From: JBGTBQ01 sp041749275 | GTDB lineage: Bacteria > Acidobacteriota > Blastocatellia > Pyrinomonadales > Pyrinomonadaceae | Direction of reading: 5' to 3' | DNA length: 13,896 nucleotides | NCBI GenBank assembly: GCA_041749275.1 | Contig: JBGTBQ010000307.1 | Coordinates: forward strand, 1-13,896 | Shown here: positions 1 through 7,826 of the stretch, in pieces | Layout: each line of letters starts with the position of its first letter | Numbering within the stretch: position 1 is the first letter of the stretch | The notes under the pieces: generated by a model | The model's input: only the letters and a program-made list of their open reading frames with translations | Databases searched by the model: none | What the model was told of the DNA's origin: nothing | Program-made: the position numbers and the translations under genes

Positions 1-917
1 TCGGTCGCCACCACGGGCCGCGCGGCGGCCATGTACTCGATGATCGAATTGGACAACCCCTCGACGCCCTTCGAACTTAAAACGCACACGTCCGAGACGA
101 AGAGCAACTCAGCCACGCGCGAGCAGCGGCCCGTAAAGAAAGTGTCAGCGGCCAAGCCGAGTTCGGCGGCCCGAGCGCGCAGTGTTTCGACGAGCGGCCC
201 GTCGCCCGCAAGCACGAAAGCCGCGTCCGGCGCCGCCTCGCGCACGCGCCGCGCCGCGCGCAGGAACGTCGCCTGATCCTTCATCGGGTGGAGCATATTC
301 GCCACGACGGTGACGAAGCGGCGAGCCGGTTCGCGCGGCAGGCCCACCGCATCGAGCGCATCCGCGCGCCGCAAGTCCGGCGCGACCGCGAGCCGTGAAG
401 TATCGAGGCCGTTGTAAACCGTCACCACCTTATCGGCGCGCACGCCCTCGCGGATGAGTTGTTCGCGCACGGCCCCGGCGTTCGCCACGACCGCGTGCGC
501 GAATCCGTAGGCGCGCCGCTCGACCCAGCGCTGCTTTTTGCTCCGGATGCCATCCGTCTCGCGCCGCGAGGCGATGCGCGCCGGCGCGCGTGCGAGCGTC
601 GCCGCCGCCATCCCGAAGATGTTCGTGTAGAAGTCGTGCGCGTGCACCAACTCGATTTCGTGCTCGCGGATGAAGCGCGCGAGGCGACGAACCTGAATGA
701 CGAAGTTGCGGTCGTGGAAGCTCGTCAGCGGGAACGAGGGCACTTCGTCGAAACCGAGCCGGCGCACGTCTTCGAGTAGGGGGCCTTCCGCCCGGCAGGC
801 CGCGACGTGCACGCGGTAGCGCCCGCTCTCGTGGAGCAGCCGCGTGAGCTGCGCCGTCTGCCGCTCCGTGCCGCCCTGATAGAAGCTGTCGAAAAGTTGG
901 AGGACGTTTGGTTTCAA
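1..917 (-). CDS. Family 4 glycosyltransferase, 3' end beyond window edge
   Basis: Partial minus-strand gene with about 305 codons visible and no stop before position 1. It is read without interruption from the complement. The N-terminus carries the GT-B opening LQLFDSFYQGGTERQ (residues 6-20), the usual GG-x-ERQ start of family 4 enzymes. Near the left edge is the E-x7-E nucleotide-sugar motif in EGLSNSIIEYM (Glu286 and Glu294), followed by AARPVVAT. The role inferred is transfer of a sugar from an NDP-sugar to a lipid-linked glycan at the cytoplasmic face of the inner membrane. The start is uncertain. TTG at 917 fits the family N-terminus, but no Shine-Dalgarno is visible. The frame stays open upstream to a GTG at 980, which would add repeat-derived residues and is unlikely. 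Only the last few dozen residues of the family fold are missing. The family is secure; donor and acceptor are unknown. Confidence 0.88.
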   Translation of the reverse strand, partial: MKPNVLQLFDSFYQGGTERQTAQLTRLLHESGRYRVHVAACRAEGPLLEDVRRLGFDEVPSFPLTSFHDRNFVIQVRRLARFIREHEIELVHAHDFYTNIFGMAAATLARAPARIASRRETDGIRSKKQRWVERRAYGFAHAVVANAGAVREQLIREGVRADKVVTVYNGLDTSRLAVAPDLRRADALDAVGLPREPARRFVTVVANMLHPMKDQATFLRAARRVREAAPDAAFVLAGDGPLVETLRARAAELGLAADTFFTGRCSRVAELLFVSDVCVLSSKGVEGLSNSIIEYMAAARPVVAT

Positions 918-942
918 AATTATTGTGTGTGTGGGAGGTGGA

Positions 943-1037
943 GATTCACCACGGAGACACAGAGGACACCGAGGATGCACAGAGAAGACCCAAGCCTCCG
1001 TGCCATCTCCGTGTCCTCTGTGTCTCTGTGGTGAATC
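943..1037. repeat. Palindromic repeat, 27-bp arms
   Basis: Left arm 943-969 (GATTCACCACGGAGACACAG...) and right arm 1011-1037 are reverse complements with a single mismatch (CCGTGG against CTGTGG). The stem continues imperfectly inward (GAG 971-973 with CTC 1007-1009), leaving a purine-rich centre. It fills most of the gap between the methyltransferase stop and the family 4 glycosyltransferase start. Sequences of the type ACGGAGACACAGAGGACAC recur as dispersed intergenic elements in several bacterial phyla (recollection, not searched). A folded copy in the transcript could act as a terminator or RNA-stability element between the two genes. Confidence 0.85.
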
Positions 1038-1084
1038 ATCATTTCCCCTAAGTTCGAGTTACACGTTAAAGCAATGCTACGGTT

Positions 1085-1978
1085 TCAGCTCTTAACGAAA
1101 ACAAACTCGTTGCATCCCAACCCGACGCCGCCGCATTTCAAGCGTTGCAGTTGAAACCCGCGTTCGCGGTAGAAGTCGAAAATCTGATCCGGCGTCGCCA
1201 CCTCGTAGGGGTAGCCGCCGACCCAGTCCACGATGTCGTGCCAGCGGCTCATGCCGCGCCGCCGCTTGTACTCCGTCCATGAACGCACGTACTCATGCGG
1301 GCGCAGCAGCACGAGCGAGCGCAGGAAATCTTTCGCCTCCGCCGGAATAGTGACGGCGACCGTGAAGGGCAGGCGCAAGGGGCGCGGCAGTTGGTTGTAG
1401 GTGCGTTTGATCCACTTCCAGCGCGCGGCCTGACTGCCGGTGTCGTTGTAGATGGCGACGAAGAGCGCGCCCCCCGGCGCGACTGGCAGCCGCGCGTTCT
1501 CCAGCGCGCGCCACATATCGCCCGTGTGGTGGAGCACGCCCCACGAGTAGACCACGTCGAACTGTCCGAGCGAGTTGACGTACTCCGCATCGAGCGCCGA
1601 GCCTTGCTCGACCTTCCAATCCGGGTCGCCGTCGAAGTAGCGGCGGCGCAGCTCCGTCGTGCAGGCGACCGAATGCCGGTCGTAATCGAACGAGTGGACG
1701 CGCGCGCCCAAACGCCGCGCCGCGAGGCTGAAGAGGCCGCTGCCCGAACCGATGTCGAGGAAGCTCTTCCCGGCGAGACTCTCGACGCCGAGCATTTTTT
1801 TCAAAGACTCCTCGGCCTCGGCGATGCGCTCGTCGTCAAGCAGGGACAGGAAACGGCTCCAGTTCTTGCCGAACTCGAAGCGCAGGTCGCGCTCCTCGTC
1901 TCCCCCGGCCACGCGGGGCGCGTCGTGTGCGCTTAAAGTGTTTTCGGTCAGCGTCACGTGGTTGTTGTTAGTCAACAT
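1085..1978 (-). CDS. Class I SAM-dependent methyltransferase
   Basis: Protein of 297 residues with a Rossmann-type methyltransferase core. Motif I is FLDIGSGSGLFSLAA (residues 73-87), an acidic SAM-ribose residue lies in FDYD (97-100), and motif IV-like FDVVYSWGVLHHTGDMW spans 140-156, typical of small-molecule and glycan methyltransferases of the Methyltransf_11/UbiG-like group. The conserved part begins around RFEFGKNWSRF (33-43); the residues before it look like a variable leader, so a later start is possible. ATG 1978 has no obvious Shine-Dalgarno. It lies 45 nt downstream of the amidotransferase stop, across a palindrome, and upstream of a glycosyltransferase, so methylation of a surface-glycan sugar is the likely job (inference). 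A role in small-molecule metabolism cannot be excluded from sequence alone. Confidence 0.88.
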   Translation of the reverse strand: MLTNNNHVTLTENTLSAHDAPRVAGGDEERDLRFEFGKNWSRFLSLLDDERIAEAEESLKKMLGVESLAGKSFLDIGSGSGLFSLAARRLGARVHSFDYDRHSVACTTELRRRYFDGDPDWKVEQGSALDAEYVNSLGQFDVVYSWGVLHHTGDMWRALENARLPVAPGGALFVAIYNDTGSQAARWKWIKRTYNQLPRPLRLPFTVAVTIPAEAKDFLRSLVLLRPHEYVRSWTEYKRRRGMSRWHDIVDWVGGYPYEVATPDQIFDFYRERGFQLQRLKCGGVGLGCNEFVFVKS

Positions 1979-1993
1979 AAAGTTTAAGAGCAG

Positions 1994-2066
1994 GTCAGAA
2001 CCGCCTGCGGTAGCGGGCGGGTATTACGTGCGTTGAGACCCGCCCGCTACCGCAGGCGGTTCTGAC
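1994..2066. repeat. Perfect 29-bp palindrome overlapping the 3' end of the amidotransferase gene
   Basis: Arms 1994-2022 and 2038-2066 are perfect reverse complements around a 15-nt loop (2023-2037). Because it is symmetric, it encodes SEPPAVAGG on both strands. On the minus strand this forms residues 649-657 of the amidotransferase, and that gene's TAA (2026-2024) lies in the loop. The GC-rich 29-bp stem would fold strongly in RNA and could separate the amidotransferase and methyltransferase messages. PPAVAGG-type palindromes are recalled as common in acidobacterial genomes (not searched here). Confidence 0.93.
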
Positions 2067-4009
2067 AAAGACGGCCCGACGACGACCGGGACGGCCTCGC
2101 CCGACTCGCGGCGCGCGGCGCGGCCCGTCGCGCCATCAACGAAAGCGCGGTGCCAGAGTTCGAGCATGAAGAGCGACCAAAGCTGCCCTGAATGGTCGCG
2201 CCGCCCGCGCTCGTGCTCGTCGAGCAGCGTGCGGATGTAGCGCGGGTCGAAGTAGCCGCGTTGCTCGGCGCGCGGTTCGGTCAGCGTCTCGCGCGTGCGC
2301 TCGCGGAGTTGGTCGTTGATCCAGCGATCCACGGGCACGCCGAAGCCCTGCTTGGGGCGGTCGAGAATCTCCGCCGGGACGAAATCACGCACCGCGCGCT
2401 TGAAGAGGTGCTTAGTCTCGTAGCCGCGCATCTTCAGCGAGGCCGGGACGCGCGCGGCGAATTCCATCAGCTTATGATCGAGGAGCGGCGAGCGCGCTTC
2501 GAGCGAGACGGCCATGCTCATCCGGTCAACCTTCGTGAGGATGTCGCCCGGCAGATAAGTTTTACTGTCGAGGTAGAGCGGCACGTCGAGCGGCTCATTC
2601 GTCCGCACGCGCGCCGCGAACTCGCGGAACTGCGAAAGTGCAAAGCCAGCGCCCGCGCCCAACGCGCGGCGGAAGCCTTCTGAGTAGAGCGAGCGTTTGC
2701 CGAGCGCGGTGAAGAGCGAGATGGTGTCGAAGTAGCGCTCCACCGCATCGAGCGCGACGTTATGCAGATAGTTGCGCCCCCACGCGCCGTGCGGGAGCGT
2801 GCGACTGAGGGGCTGCATCACGCCGCGGCGCAGCGCGCGCGGCAGGCGCGCGAAGCCGCTCCGGCGACGGTCGGTGACATAGCGCGTGTAGCCGGCGAAC
2901 AGTTCGTCGCCGCCGTCGCCCGAAAGCGCAACGGTGACGTGCTCGCGCGCGAGCTTCGAGACGTAGTAGGTCGGGATGGCGGACGAGTCGGCGAAAGGCT
3001 CGTCGAAGTGCCAGACCAGTTCGTCAACGACGTGGCAGATGTCGGGCGTGACGATAAATTCGTGGTGCTCCGTGCCGAAGTGATTCGCCGCGACGCGCGC
3101 ATACTTCAACTCGTTATAACTGTCTTCGTGAAAACCGATGGAGAAGGTCTTGACGGGATGCTCCGTGTGGCGCGCCATGAGGCCCACCACCGCGCTCGAA
3201 TCAACGCCGCCCGATAGGAACGCACCGAGCGGCACGTCGGCGATGAGCCGCAGCCGCACCGCCTCGTCGAGCAGTGCGCGCAGCTCTTCCACGAGGTCGT
3301 CTTCGCTCCGCCCGACGAAAGGCTCGAACCTGAAATCCCAGTATTGCTCGATGGTCACCAGACCGCGCTCGAAAGTCAGATGATGACCGGGCGGGAGCTT
3401 CCAGACGCCGCGAAAAATGGTGAGCGGGTCGGGCACGTAACCGAGCGAGAGGTATGCGTCCACGGCTTCGGCGCTCGTCTCGCGCGGGACGCCGGGATGT
3501 TCGAGCAAAGACTTCAACTCGGAGCCGAAGACGAGCGTGCCGCGCGGCGTCGAGGCGTAGTAGAGCGGCTTTTTGCCGGCGCGGTCGCGCGCGATAAAGA
3601 GGCGGCGCGCCGGCTCGTCCCAGATGGCGAAGACGAACATCCCGCGCAAATGTTCGACGCACCGCTCGCCGTAATCTTCGTAGAGATGGACAATCGCTTC
3701 GGTGTCCGAGTTCGTGCGGAAGGCATGGCCCTTTCGTTCGAGTTCGCGGCGCAATTCGCGGTAGTTGTAAATCTCGCCGTTGAAGACGATGGAGACGCGC
3801 CCGTCGCATCCCGAAAGCGGCTGGTGTCCGCCCGCGAGGTCAATGATCGAGAGCCGGCGCATTCCGAGCGCGGCCTCCGGCGTCGTCATCATGCCTTCGT
3901 CGTCCGGCCCCCGGTGGCGGATGGCGCCCAGCATCCTTTCGAGCACGGCGCGGCGCTCCGGCCCGGCGGCCAGCTCTTCAATCCCCACAAATCCGGCGAT
4001 GCCACACAT
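2024..4009 (-). CDS. asnB: Glutamine-hydrolysing asparagine synthase-type amidotransferase
   Basis: Protein of 661 residues with both AsnB domains. The N-terminal class II glutaminase begins MCGIAGF with nucleophile Cys2, followed by RHRGPDDEG (31-39), RRLSIIDLAGGHQPL (51-65) and FNGEIYNYRELR (76-87). The synthetase domain has the ATP pyrophosphatase loop SGGVDSS (266-272) and SGDGGDELFAGYTRY (363-377). AsnB makes asparagine from aspartate, glutamine and ATP. Homologues inside surface-glycan loci often amidate sugar acids or serve exosortase-linked systems, which is the more likely role here (inference). It starts 18 nt after the flippase stop with only a weak AAGAAG next to ATG. The family length is about 600-650. 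The last 13 residues come from a palindromic repeat and are probably not functional. The family is certain; the substrate is not. Confidence 0.95.
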   Translation of the reverse strand: MCGIAGFVGIEELAAGPERRAVLERMLGAIRHRGPDDEGMMTTPEAALGMRRLSIIDLAGGHQPLSGCDGRVSIVFNGEIYNYRELRRELERKGHAFRTNSDTEAIVHLYEDYGERCVEHLRGMFVFAIWDEPARRLFIARDRAGKKPLYYASTPRGTLVFGSELKSLLEHPGVPRETSAEAVDAYLSLGYVPDPLTIFRGVWKLPPGHHLTFERGLVTIEQYWDFRFEPFVGRSEDDLVEELRALLDEAVRLRLIADVPLGAFLSGGVDSSAVVGLMARHTEHPVKTFSIGFHEDSYNELKYARVAANHFGTEHHEFIVTPDICHVVDELVWHFDEPFADSSAIPTYYVSKLAREHVTVALSGDGGDELFAGYTRYVTDRRRSGFARLPRALRRGVMQPLSRTLPHGAWGRNYLHNVALDAVERYFDTISLFTALGKRSLYSEGFRRALGAGAGFALSQFREFAARVRTNEPLDVPLYLDSKTYLPGDILTKVDRMSMAVSLEARSPLLDHKLMEFAARVPASLKMRGYETKHLFKRAVRDFVPAEILDRPKQGFGVPVDRWINDQLRERTRETLTEPRAEQRGYFDPRYIRTLLDEHERGRRDHSGQLWSLFMLELWHRAFVDGATGRAARRESGEAVPVVVGPSLSEPPAVAGGSQRT

Positions 4010-4027
4010 CTTCTTGCTACAAACCTT

Positions 4028-5575
4028 TCACGCCAGCGGGTCCACCGCGCGCTTCCAGAAGACGCGGCGTTGCAGACGCACCGCGCGCCCATGGATCAAC
4101 CGCAACTCCGAGTCGGTGACGATGCCGAACAGCCACACCGCCAAGAGGAAGATCAGAGCGAAACAGATGCCGCACGCCGCGAGCACCGTGAGCGGGTGCG
4201 AGGGCAGGAGGACGAAGCGCAACGCCGCCGCACCTAACCCCGCCGCCGCCGCCGCCGCCGCCAGCTTGCACACGTCTGTGAAGAGCGCGAGGTCGCCGCG
4301 CGTGAGGCCGATGATGCGCGCCACCTTGAAGGCCGTCAGCAAACGCTCCGCGATGGTGACGCAGACAACCGCCGTGATCGCGCCGAGCAGTCCGAACCTC
4401 GCGGTGCCATACCAGAGCGCGGCGAAGAGGATGACGATCAGCGCCGGACGCAGCTTGAGCAGGAAGTAGCGGTGTTCGGCGTAGGCCCGCAGGATGGGAT
4501 CGAGCACCAACACACTGAAGGGAACGATGGTGAGGTTGACGAGGAAGATGGGCACGCTCGCGGCGTATTGTTCGGTGAACAGAAAGCTGATGAACTCGCG
4601 CCCGGTGACGAACAGAAAAGCGTAAGCGGGAAACAGGACGGCGGCCATCTTCCGCATCGCGCGCGCCGTCAGGCGGATGACCTCATGCCGGTCGCCCTGC
4701 TGCTGCAAGACGCTGACGCGCGGGATCATCACCGAGCCGACCGATTCGAGCAAAATGCCGAACAGCGGGAGTTGGAAACAACCGATGGCGTAGATGGCGA
4801 AGGTCGCCGAGTCGAAGCGGTAAGAGACGACATAGTTGTGCAGGTCGAGTTGCACGTAGTAGATCATCCCGGCGAGGCCGAGCGGCATCGCGTAAGCCAA
4901 CTGGCGGCGCATCGTCTCCCATTCGAAGCTGCGCCAGAAACCTCGAAAGCGCGAGTTGAGGTAGACGAGCAGAATCAACGTCTGAAGCGCCGACTGCGCG
5001 AGAGCCGCGTAGATGAGGCTCTCGACGGTGCCGTACAGGAGCGCCGCGCTCACGAGCAGCGCCGTCTTGGTGAACTGCCCGGTGACGATGAACGCGGTCG
5101 CCAGTTTCGTCTCGCCGTAGGCGAGCGCGACGAATTCAAGGAACGTGCCGATGACCCACAGCAGGATGACGACGCCGACCGCCGGGCCGTAGGTGACGAT
5201 CTCCTCGCTGCGAAAAACAGCGCCGAGCAGCGACGGCCTCAGCGCGAGCGCCGCGCAGGCGAGCGCGCCGACCGTCGCGTTAAAGAGCAGGATGTTCAAG
5301 ACGACCTGCCGCCGCTTCTCAGGCTCGCGCGGCAGAAAGTAGAAGGCGCTGATGGCGAAACCCATCGGGAGCACTGTGATGGCGGTGTTGATGACGAGGA
5401 AGACCTGTTTGTAAAGGCCAAACTCATGCTGTTCGAGACGACGCACGAGCAAAAGCGGCAACGCGAAGCTGAGGGCGAACGCCGTCGTCTTCGCCGCCAT
5501 GATCCAGAGCGCGCTCGAAGTCAGGGAGGCGGCCTGTGTCGGCTCCTCAGTCAACTCTTCAATCCGCCCATGCAC
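4028..5575 (-). CDS. Polysaccharide flippase (Wzx/MATE-like)
   Basis: Integral membrane protein of 515 residues with about a dozen hydrophobic segments. It opens with a short soluble N-terminus, then LTSSALWIMAAKTTAFALSF and a RRLEQHEFGLYKQVF loop, which matches polysaccharide-export (Polysacc_synt) flippases of the MOP superfamily. Such proteins move undecaprenyl-linked repeat units from cytoplasm to periplasm. The frame is open much further upstream, to 6145, but that part is the shadow of the preceding glycosyltransferase. GTG 5575 is chosen because GGAGGAG lies 3-5 nt before it and the hydrophobic protein begins just after it. It starts 11 nt after the upstream stop and ends 18 nt before the amidotransferase. 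A run of alanines near the C-terminus is encoded by a GCC/GCG triplet tract. The exact substrate is unknown. Confidence 0.9.
   Translation of the reverse strand: MHGRIEELTEEPTQAASLTSSALWIMAAKTTAFALSFALPLLLVRRLEQHEFGLYKQVFLVINTAITVLPMGFAISAFYFLPREPEKRRQVVLNILLFNATVGALACAALALRPSLLGAVFRSEEIVTYGPAVGVVILLWVIGTFLEFVALAYGETKLATAFIVTGQFTKTALLVSAALLYGTVESLIYAALAQSALQTLILLVYLNSRFRGFWRSFEWETMRRQLAYAMPLGLAGMIYYVQLDLHNYVVSYRFDSATFAIYAIGCFQLPLFGILLESVGSVMIPRVSVLQQQGDRHEVIRLTARAMRKMAAVLFPAYAFLFVTGREFISFLFTEQYAASVPIFLVNLTIVPFSVLVLDPILRAYAEHRYFLLKLRPALIVILFAALWYGTARFGLLGAITAVVCVTIAERLLTAFKVARIIGLTRGDLALFTDVCKLAAAAAAAGLGAAALRFVLLPSHPLTVLAACGICFALIFLLAVWLFGIVTDSELRLIHGRAVRLQRRVFWKRAVDPLA
4240..4262. repeat. CCG/CGC trinucleotide tract inside the flippase gene
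   Basis: About seven and a half tandem CGC/GCC triplets. Read on the minus strand they give eight consecutive alanines in a transmembrane segment near the flippase C-terminus. Slippage here would change the length by whole residues and would not shift the frame. Confidence 0.8.
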
Positions 5576-5578
5576 ACT

Positions 5579-5585
5579 CTCCTCC
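5579..5585 (-). promoter_or_regulatory. Ribosome binding site that fixes the flippase start
   Basis: Complement reads GGAGGAG, then AGT, then GTG at 5575. It follows directly after the TGA (5589-5587) of the upstream glycosyltransferase. It is the strongest evidence that the flippase starts at the GTG and not at the far-upstream ATG of the same open frame. Confidence 0.85.
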
Positions 5586-5586
5586 G

Positions 5587-6597
5587 TCACGGCCTTGCGC
5601 TCCCCGGCATGAGCCGGCCTTCGAGGTTGTACAACCCACGCAGGAGACGCGGCGAGCGCCGCATCAACAGCAGGGCCAGTTTCATTCTCCGACTTTTGAA
5701 ATAGGCGTGCGCCTCGCCGAGACCTTCCATTGCCGCGGCGAGGTCGCCGCGCGAGAAGGCGTTCCACCCCTCGTAGTAGCGCAGCAACGCGTGGAAGCGC
5801 GCCGTCTCGCGTTCGAGCGTCGCGGCGTCCGACGCGCTGAGTGTGAGCGTGCGCCGCGCCTTCTCCATCGCGCGGAGAGCGCGCCGCCAGACCGCGACCC
5901 CGTCGGCGGTGATGTTGGTGGCGTGCCGCCGGTAACGCACGAGCGCGCGGCGGTGATAGGCGATGCGCCCGCCACAGTTGAGCACGCGCAGCCACATGTC
6001 GAAGTCTTCCGAGATGAGGTTGCCCAGTTCTTCGTCGAACAGCCCGGCCCGGACGAGCGCCTCGCGCCTCGCCGTCACGCCGATGAAGACGTTGCAGCGC
6101 TGCGTGAGCAGCGACTCGACCGTCACCTCTCCCTCCGACGGGCACACCTCCATAAAGGTGCGCCCGGCGCGCGGGTCATCGCCGAAGATGAGCGCGTCCG
6201 GGTAGAGCACATCGAGCGCGGGGTCGCGCTCCATCAGCGAAAGCTGCACGGCGAGATAGTCCGGCTCCCACACGTCGTCGGAATCGAGCAGCGCGATGAG
6301 CGGCGCGCGCGACGACCGGATCGCCGTGTTGCGCGCCCCGCTCAGACCCCGGTTCTCCTGTCTGATGTAGACGATGTGGTCACGGTAGGGCGCGAGGGCG
6401 CGCTCAAGCTCGGCGGTGTCGGGCGAGCCATCGTTGACGACGAGGCACTCGTAGTTTTCGAAGGTCTGCGCCAGCACCGAATCGAGCGCCTCGGCGACGT
6501 AGTGCGCGGTGTTGTAGCACGGCACGACAATGCTGACGGCGGGCGACTCCTTGACGAGACGCCCCCTCTCGATGTCGGGAACGGTGGGCCGCTGCAT
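5587..6597 (-). CDS. Family 2 glycosyltransferase (soluble, GT-A fold)
   Basis: Protein of 336 residues. The GT-A core is clear: VSIVVPCYNTAHYV (21-34), a family 2 opening; LVVNDGSPD (52-60), nucleotide binding; ENRGLSGARN (81-90); and the metal-binding DSDD (105-108) in LLDSDDVW. No membrane segments are evident and the C-terminus is basic (FKSRRMKLALLLMRRSPR), perhaps helping membrane contact. It should add one sugar to the lipid-linked repeat unit; donor and linkage cannot be read. The open frame extends upstream to 7164, but ATG 6597 is the real start: it has AAAGGAGGA 8 nt before it and overlaps the previous gene's stop by one base (TGATG). It sits between another family 2 enzyme and the flippase in one tightly packed run. 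Confidence 0.93.
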   Translation of the reverse strand: MQRPTVPDIERGRLVKESPAVSIVVPCYNTAHYVAEALDSVLAQTFENYECLVVNDGSPDTAELERALAPYRDHIVYIRQENRGLSGARNTAIRSSRAPLIALLDSDDVWEPDYLAVQLSLMERDPALDVLYPDALIFGDDPRAGRTFMEVCPSEGEVTVESLLTQRCNVFIGVTARREALVRAGLFDEELGNLISEDFDMWLRVLNCGGRIAYHRRALVRYRRHATNITADGVAVWRRALRAMEKARRTLTLSASDAATLERETARFHALLRYYEGWNAFSRGDLAAAMEGLGEAHAYFKSRRMKLALLLMRRSPRLLRGLYNLEGRLMPGSARP

Positions 6598-7826
6598 CAA
6601 CCGTTCCTCCTTTCGGCGGCGGCGAGCGCGCGGGCCTCCGCTGAAGCCGTGGCCGCATTCGCCGCCGGCTCGCGGATCGGCTCCCAGCGCGCGTAGCGCT
6701 CGCCCCGCAGGAACTTGTAGAGCGCGACGACCACGGCAAGGTTGGCGAGGACGAAGTACGCGGGCAGCGCAAGCAGCCGGATGCGCGCTCCCGCCGCTTC
6801 GAGCGCCCAACCCGCGAGCGCCGCCGCATAGAACAACGCTTGCGCCGCGAATGCCACCGCGTAAAAAATCGAGACGGGCGCGAGCAGGGCGGATGAAGCC
6901 AGCACGACCAGCAGGAACAGCGGCACGAGATAACGCATGACCTTGTGCGAGAAGAGCTGCACGGCGTAGAAGCCGGAGCGCAGCGGGTTCATCATCGAGC
7001 GGTGACGCCACAGATCCGTAAAGGTCTGCGTGATGACGCGCACGCGCATCCGCAGTTCTTTGTCCGCGCGCCGGTTCGTCTCTTCGGTGCAGACCGCCGC
7101 CGGCTCGTAGACGGCGCGCAAGCCCTGCTCGACCATCTTGGTCGCAATCAGAAAATCGCTGCACGCTTCGTCGTACATCGGCACGTAAGAGTTGCGGCGC
7201 ACGGCGTAGAGGCAGCCCGACACGCCGATGAGCGAAGTCAGACGGCTCTCGCGCTCTTTGAGAAACGTCTCGTAATTCCAGTAGGAACGCGCGCCGCTGC
7301 CGACGCCCGACGCGGCGGGGTCAACGTAGACGAGACGGCCCGCCACGCAGCCAACCGATGCATCGGCGAAGCTCGGCAGCATCACCTTGAGCACGTCCGG
7401 GCGGTAGAGCGTCGTCGCGTCGGAGAAAAGAATCACCTCGCCGCGCGCCAGCTCGACCGCCGCGTTCTGCGCCGCCGTCTTCCCGCGCCGCACTTCCCGC
7501 CGGTGCAGGCGCACGCCGCGCGGAGCGAACTCGGCGGCGATCTCATCCGTGCGGTCGGTCGAGCAGTCGGAGGCGACGATCACTTCAAGCTTGTCCGTCG
7601 GGTAGTCGAGCGCCAGCGTGTTCTCTAATGTCGCCGCGAGGTCGCGCTCCTCGTTGTAAGCCGTGATGATGACGCTCACGGTGGGCGCAAACGGCCCGCG
7701 GCGGACGCGGCGCGGGCGCAAGGAGGCGAGCGCCGCGAGCAGCAGCGGATAACCGACGTAGGTATAGCAGAGCGCCGCGGCGCCCAACCAGAAACAGACC
7801 TCCGCTGCCAGTCTCGCGTGAATCAT
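6597..7826 (-). CDS. Membrane-bound family 2 glycosyltransferase
   Basis: Protein of 409 residues. An N-terminal membrane helix (about 10-35) leads into a GT-A domain: PTVSVIITAYNEERDL (48-63), VIVASDCSTDRTDE (82-95), RGKTAAQNAAV (114-124), FSDATTLY (134-141) in the DxD place, SDFLIATKM (223-231) and a QTFTDLW (267-273) element in the position of the Q-x-x-R-W motif of processive synthases. Three hydrophobic segments follow (about 298-320, 321-345 and 350-372). This layout is shared with cellulose, hyaluronan and poly-GlcNAc synthases and with single-sugar transferases, so processivity cannot be decided; the missing RW argues for caution. ATG 7826 overlaps the upstream stop in an ATGA, implying coupled translation. 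It probably starts or extends the glycan at the inner membrane. Confidence 0.92.
   Translation of the reverse strand: MIHARLAAEVCFWLGAAALCYTYVGYPLLLAALASLRPRRVRRGPFAPTVSVIITAYNEERDLAATLENTLALDYPTDKLEVIVASDCSTDRTDEIAAEFAPRGVRLHRREVRRGKTAAQNAAVELARGEVILFSDATTLYRPDVLKVMLPSFADASVGCVAGRLVYVDPAASGVGSGARSYWNYETFLKERESRLTSLIGVSGCLYAVRRNSYVPMYDEACSDFLIATKMVEQGLRAVYEPAAVCTEETNRRADKELRMRVRVITQTFTDLWRHRSMMNPLRSGFYAVQLFSHKVMRYLVPLFLLVVLASSALLAPVSIFYAVAFAAQALFYAAALAGWALEAAGARIRLLALPAYFVLANLAVVVALYKFLRGERYARWEPIREPAANAATASAEARALAAAERRNG
6606..6611 (-). promoter_or_regulatory. Strong ribosome binding site for the soluble family 2 glycosyltransferase
   Basis: Complement reads AAAGGAGGA followed by 8 nt and ATG 6597. 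It lies inside the last codons of the upstream gene and supports the short 336-residue form over the 525-residue open frame. Confidence 0.85.

Noticed and set aside
459..1034. Plus-strand open frames at 459-779 and 807-1034
   Set aside because: They are antisense to the family 4 glycosyltransferase, and the end of the second is just the translated palindrome.
4472..5704. Plus-strand open frame of 410 codons opposite the flippase
   Set aside because: Highly charged shadow frame of a hydrophobic protein on the other strand; no recognisable domain or ribosome site.
5576..6145. N-terminal extension of the flippase frame to an ATG at 6145
   Set aside because: The extra 190 residues are an out-of-frame reading of the glycosyltransferase gene; GTG 5575 with GGAGGAG is a much better start.
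5536..6696. Plus-strand open frame of 386 codons opposite the soluble family 2 glycosyltransferase
   Set aside because: Antisense to a gene with a clear GT-A core; composition is typical of a shadow.
6598..7164. N-terminal extension of the soluble glycosyltransferase frame to 7164
   Set aside because: It overlaps the conserved membrane glycosyltransferase in another frame, and ATG 6597 has a strong ribosome site.
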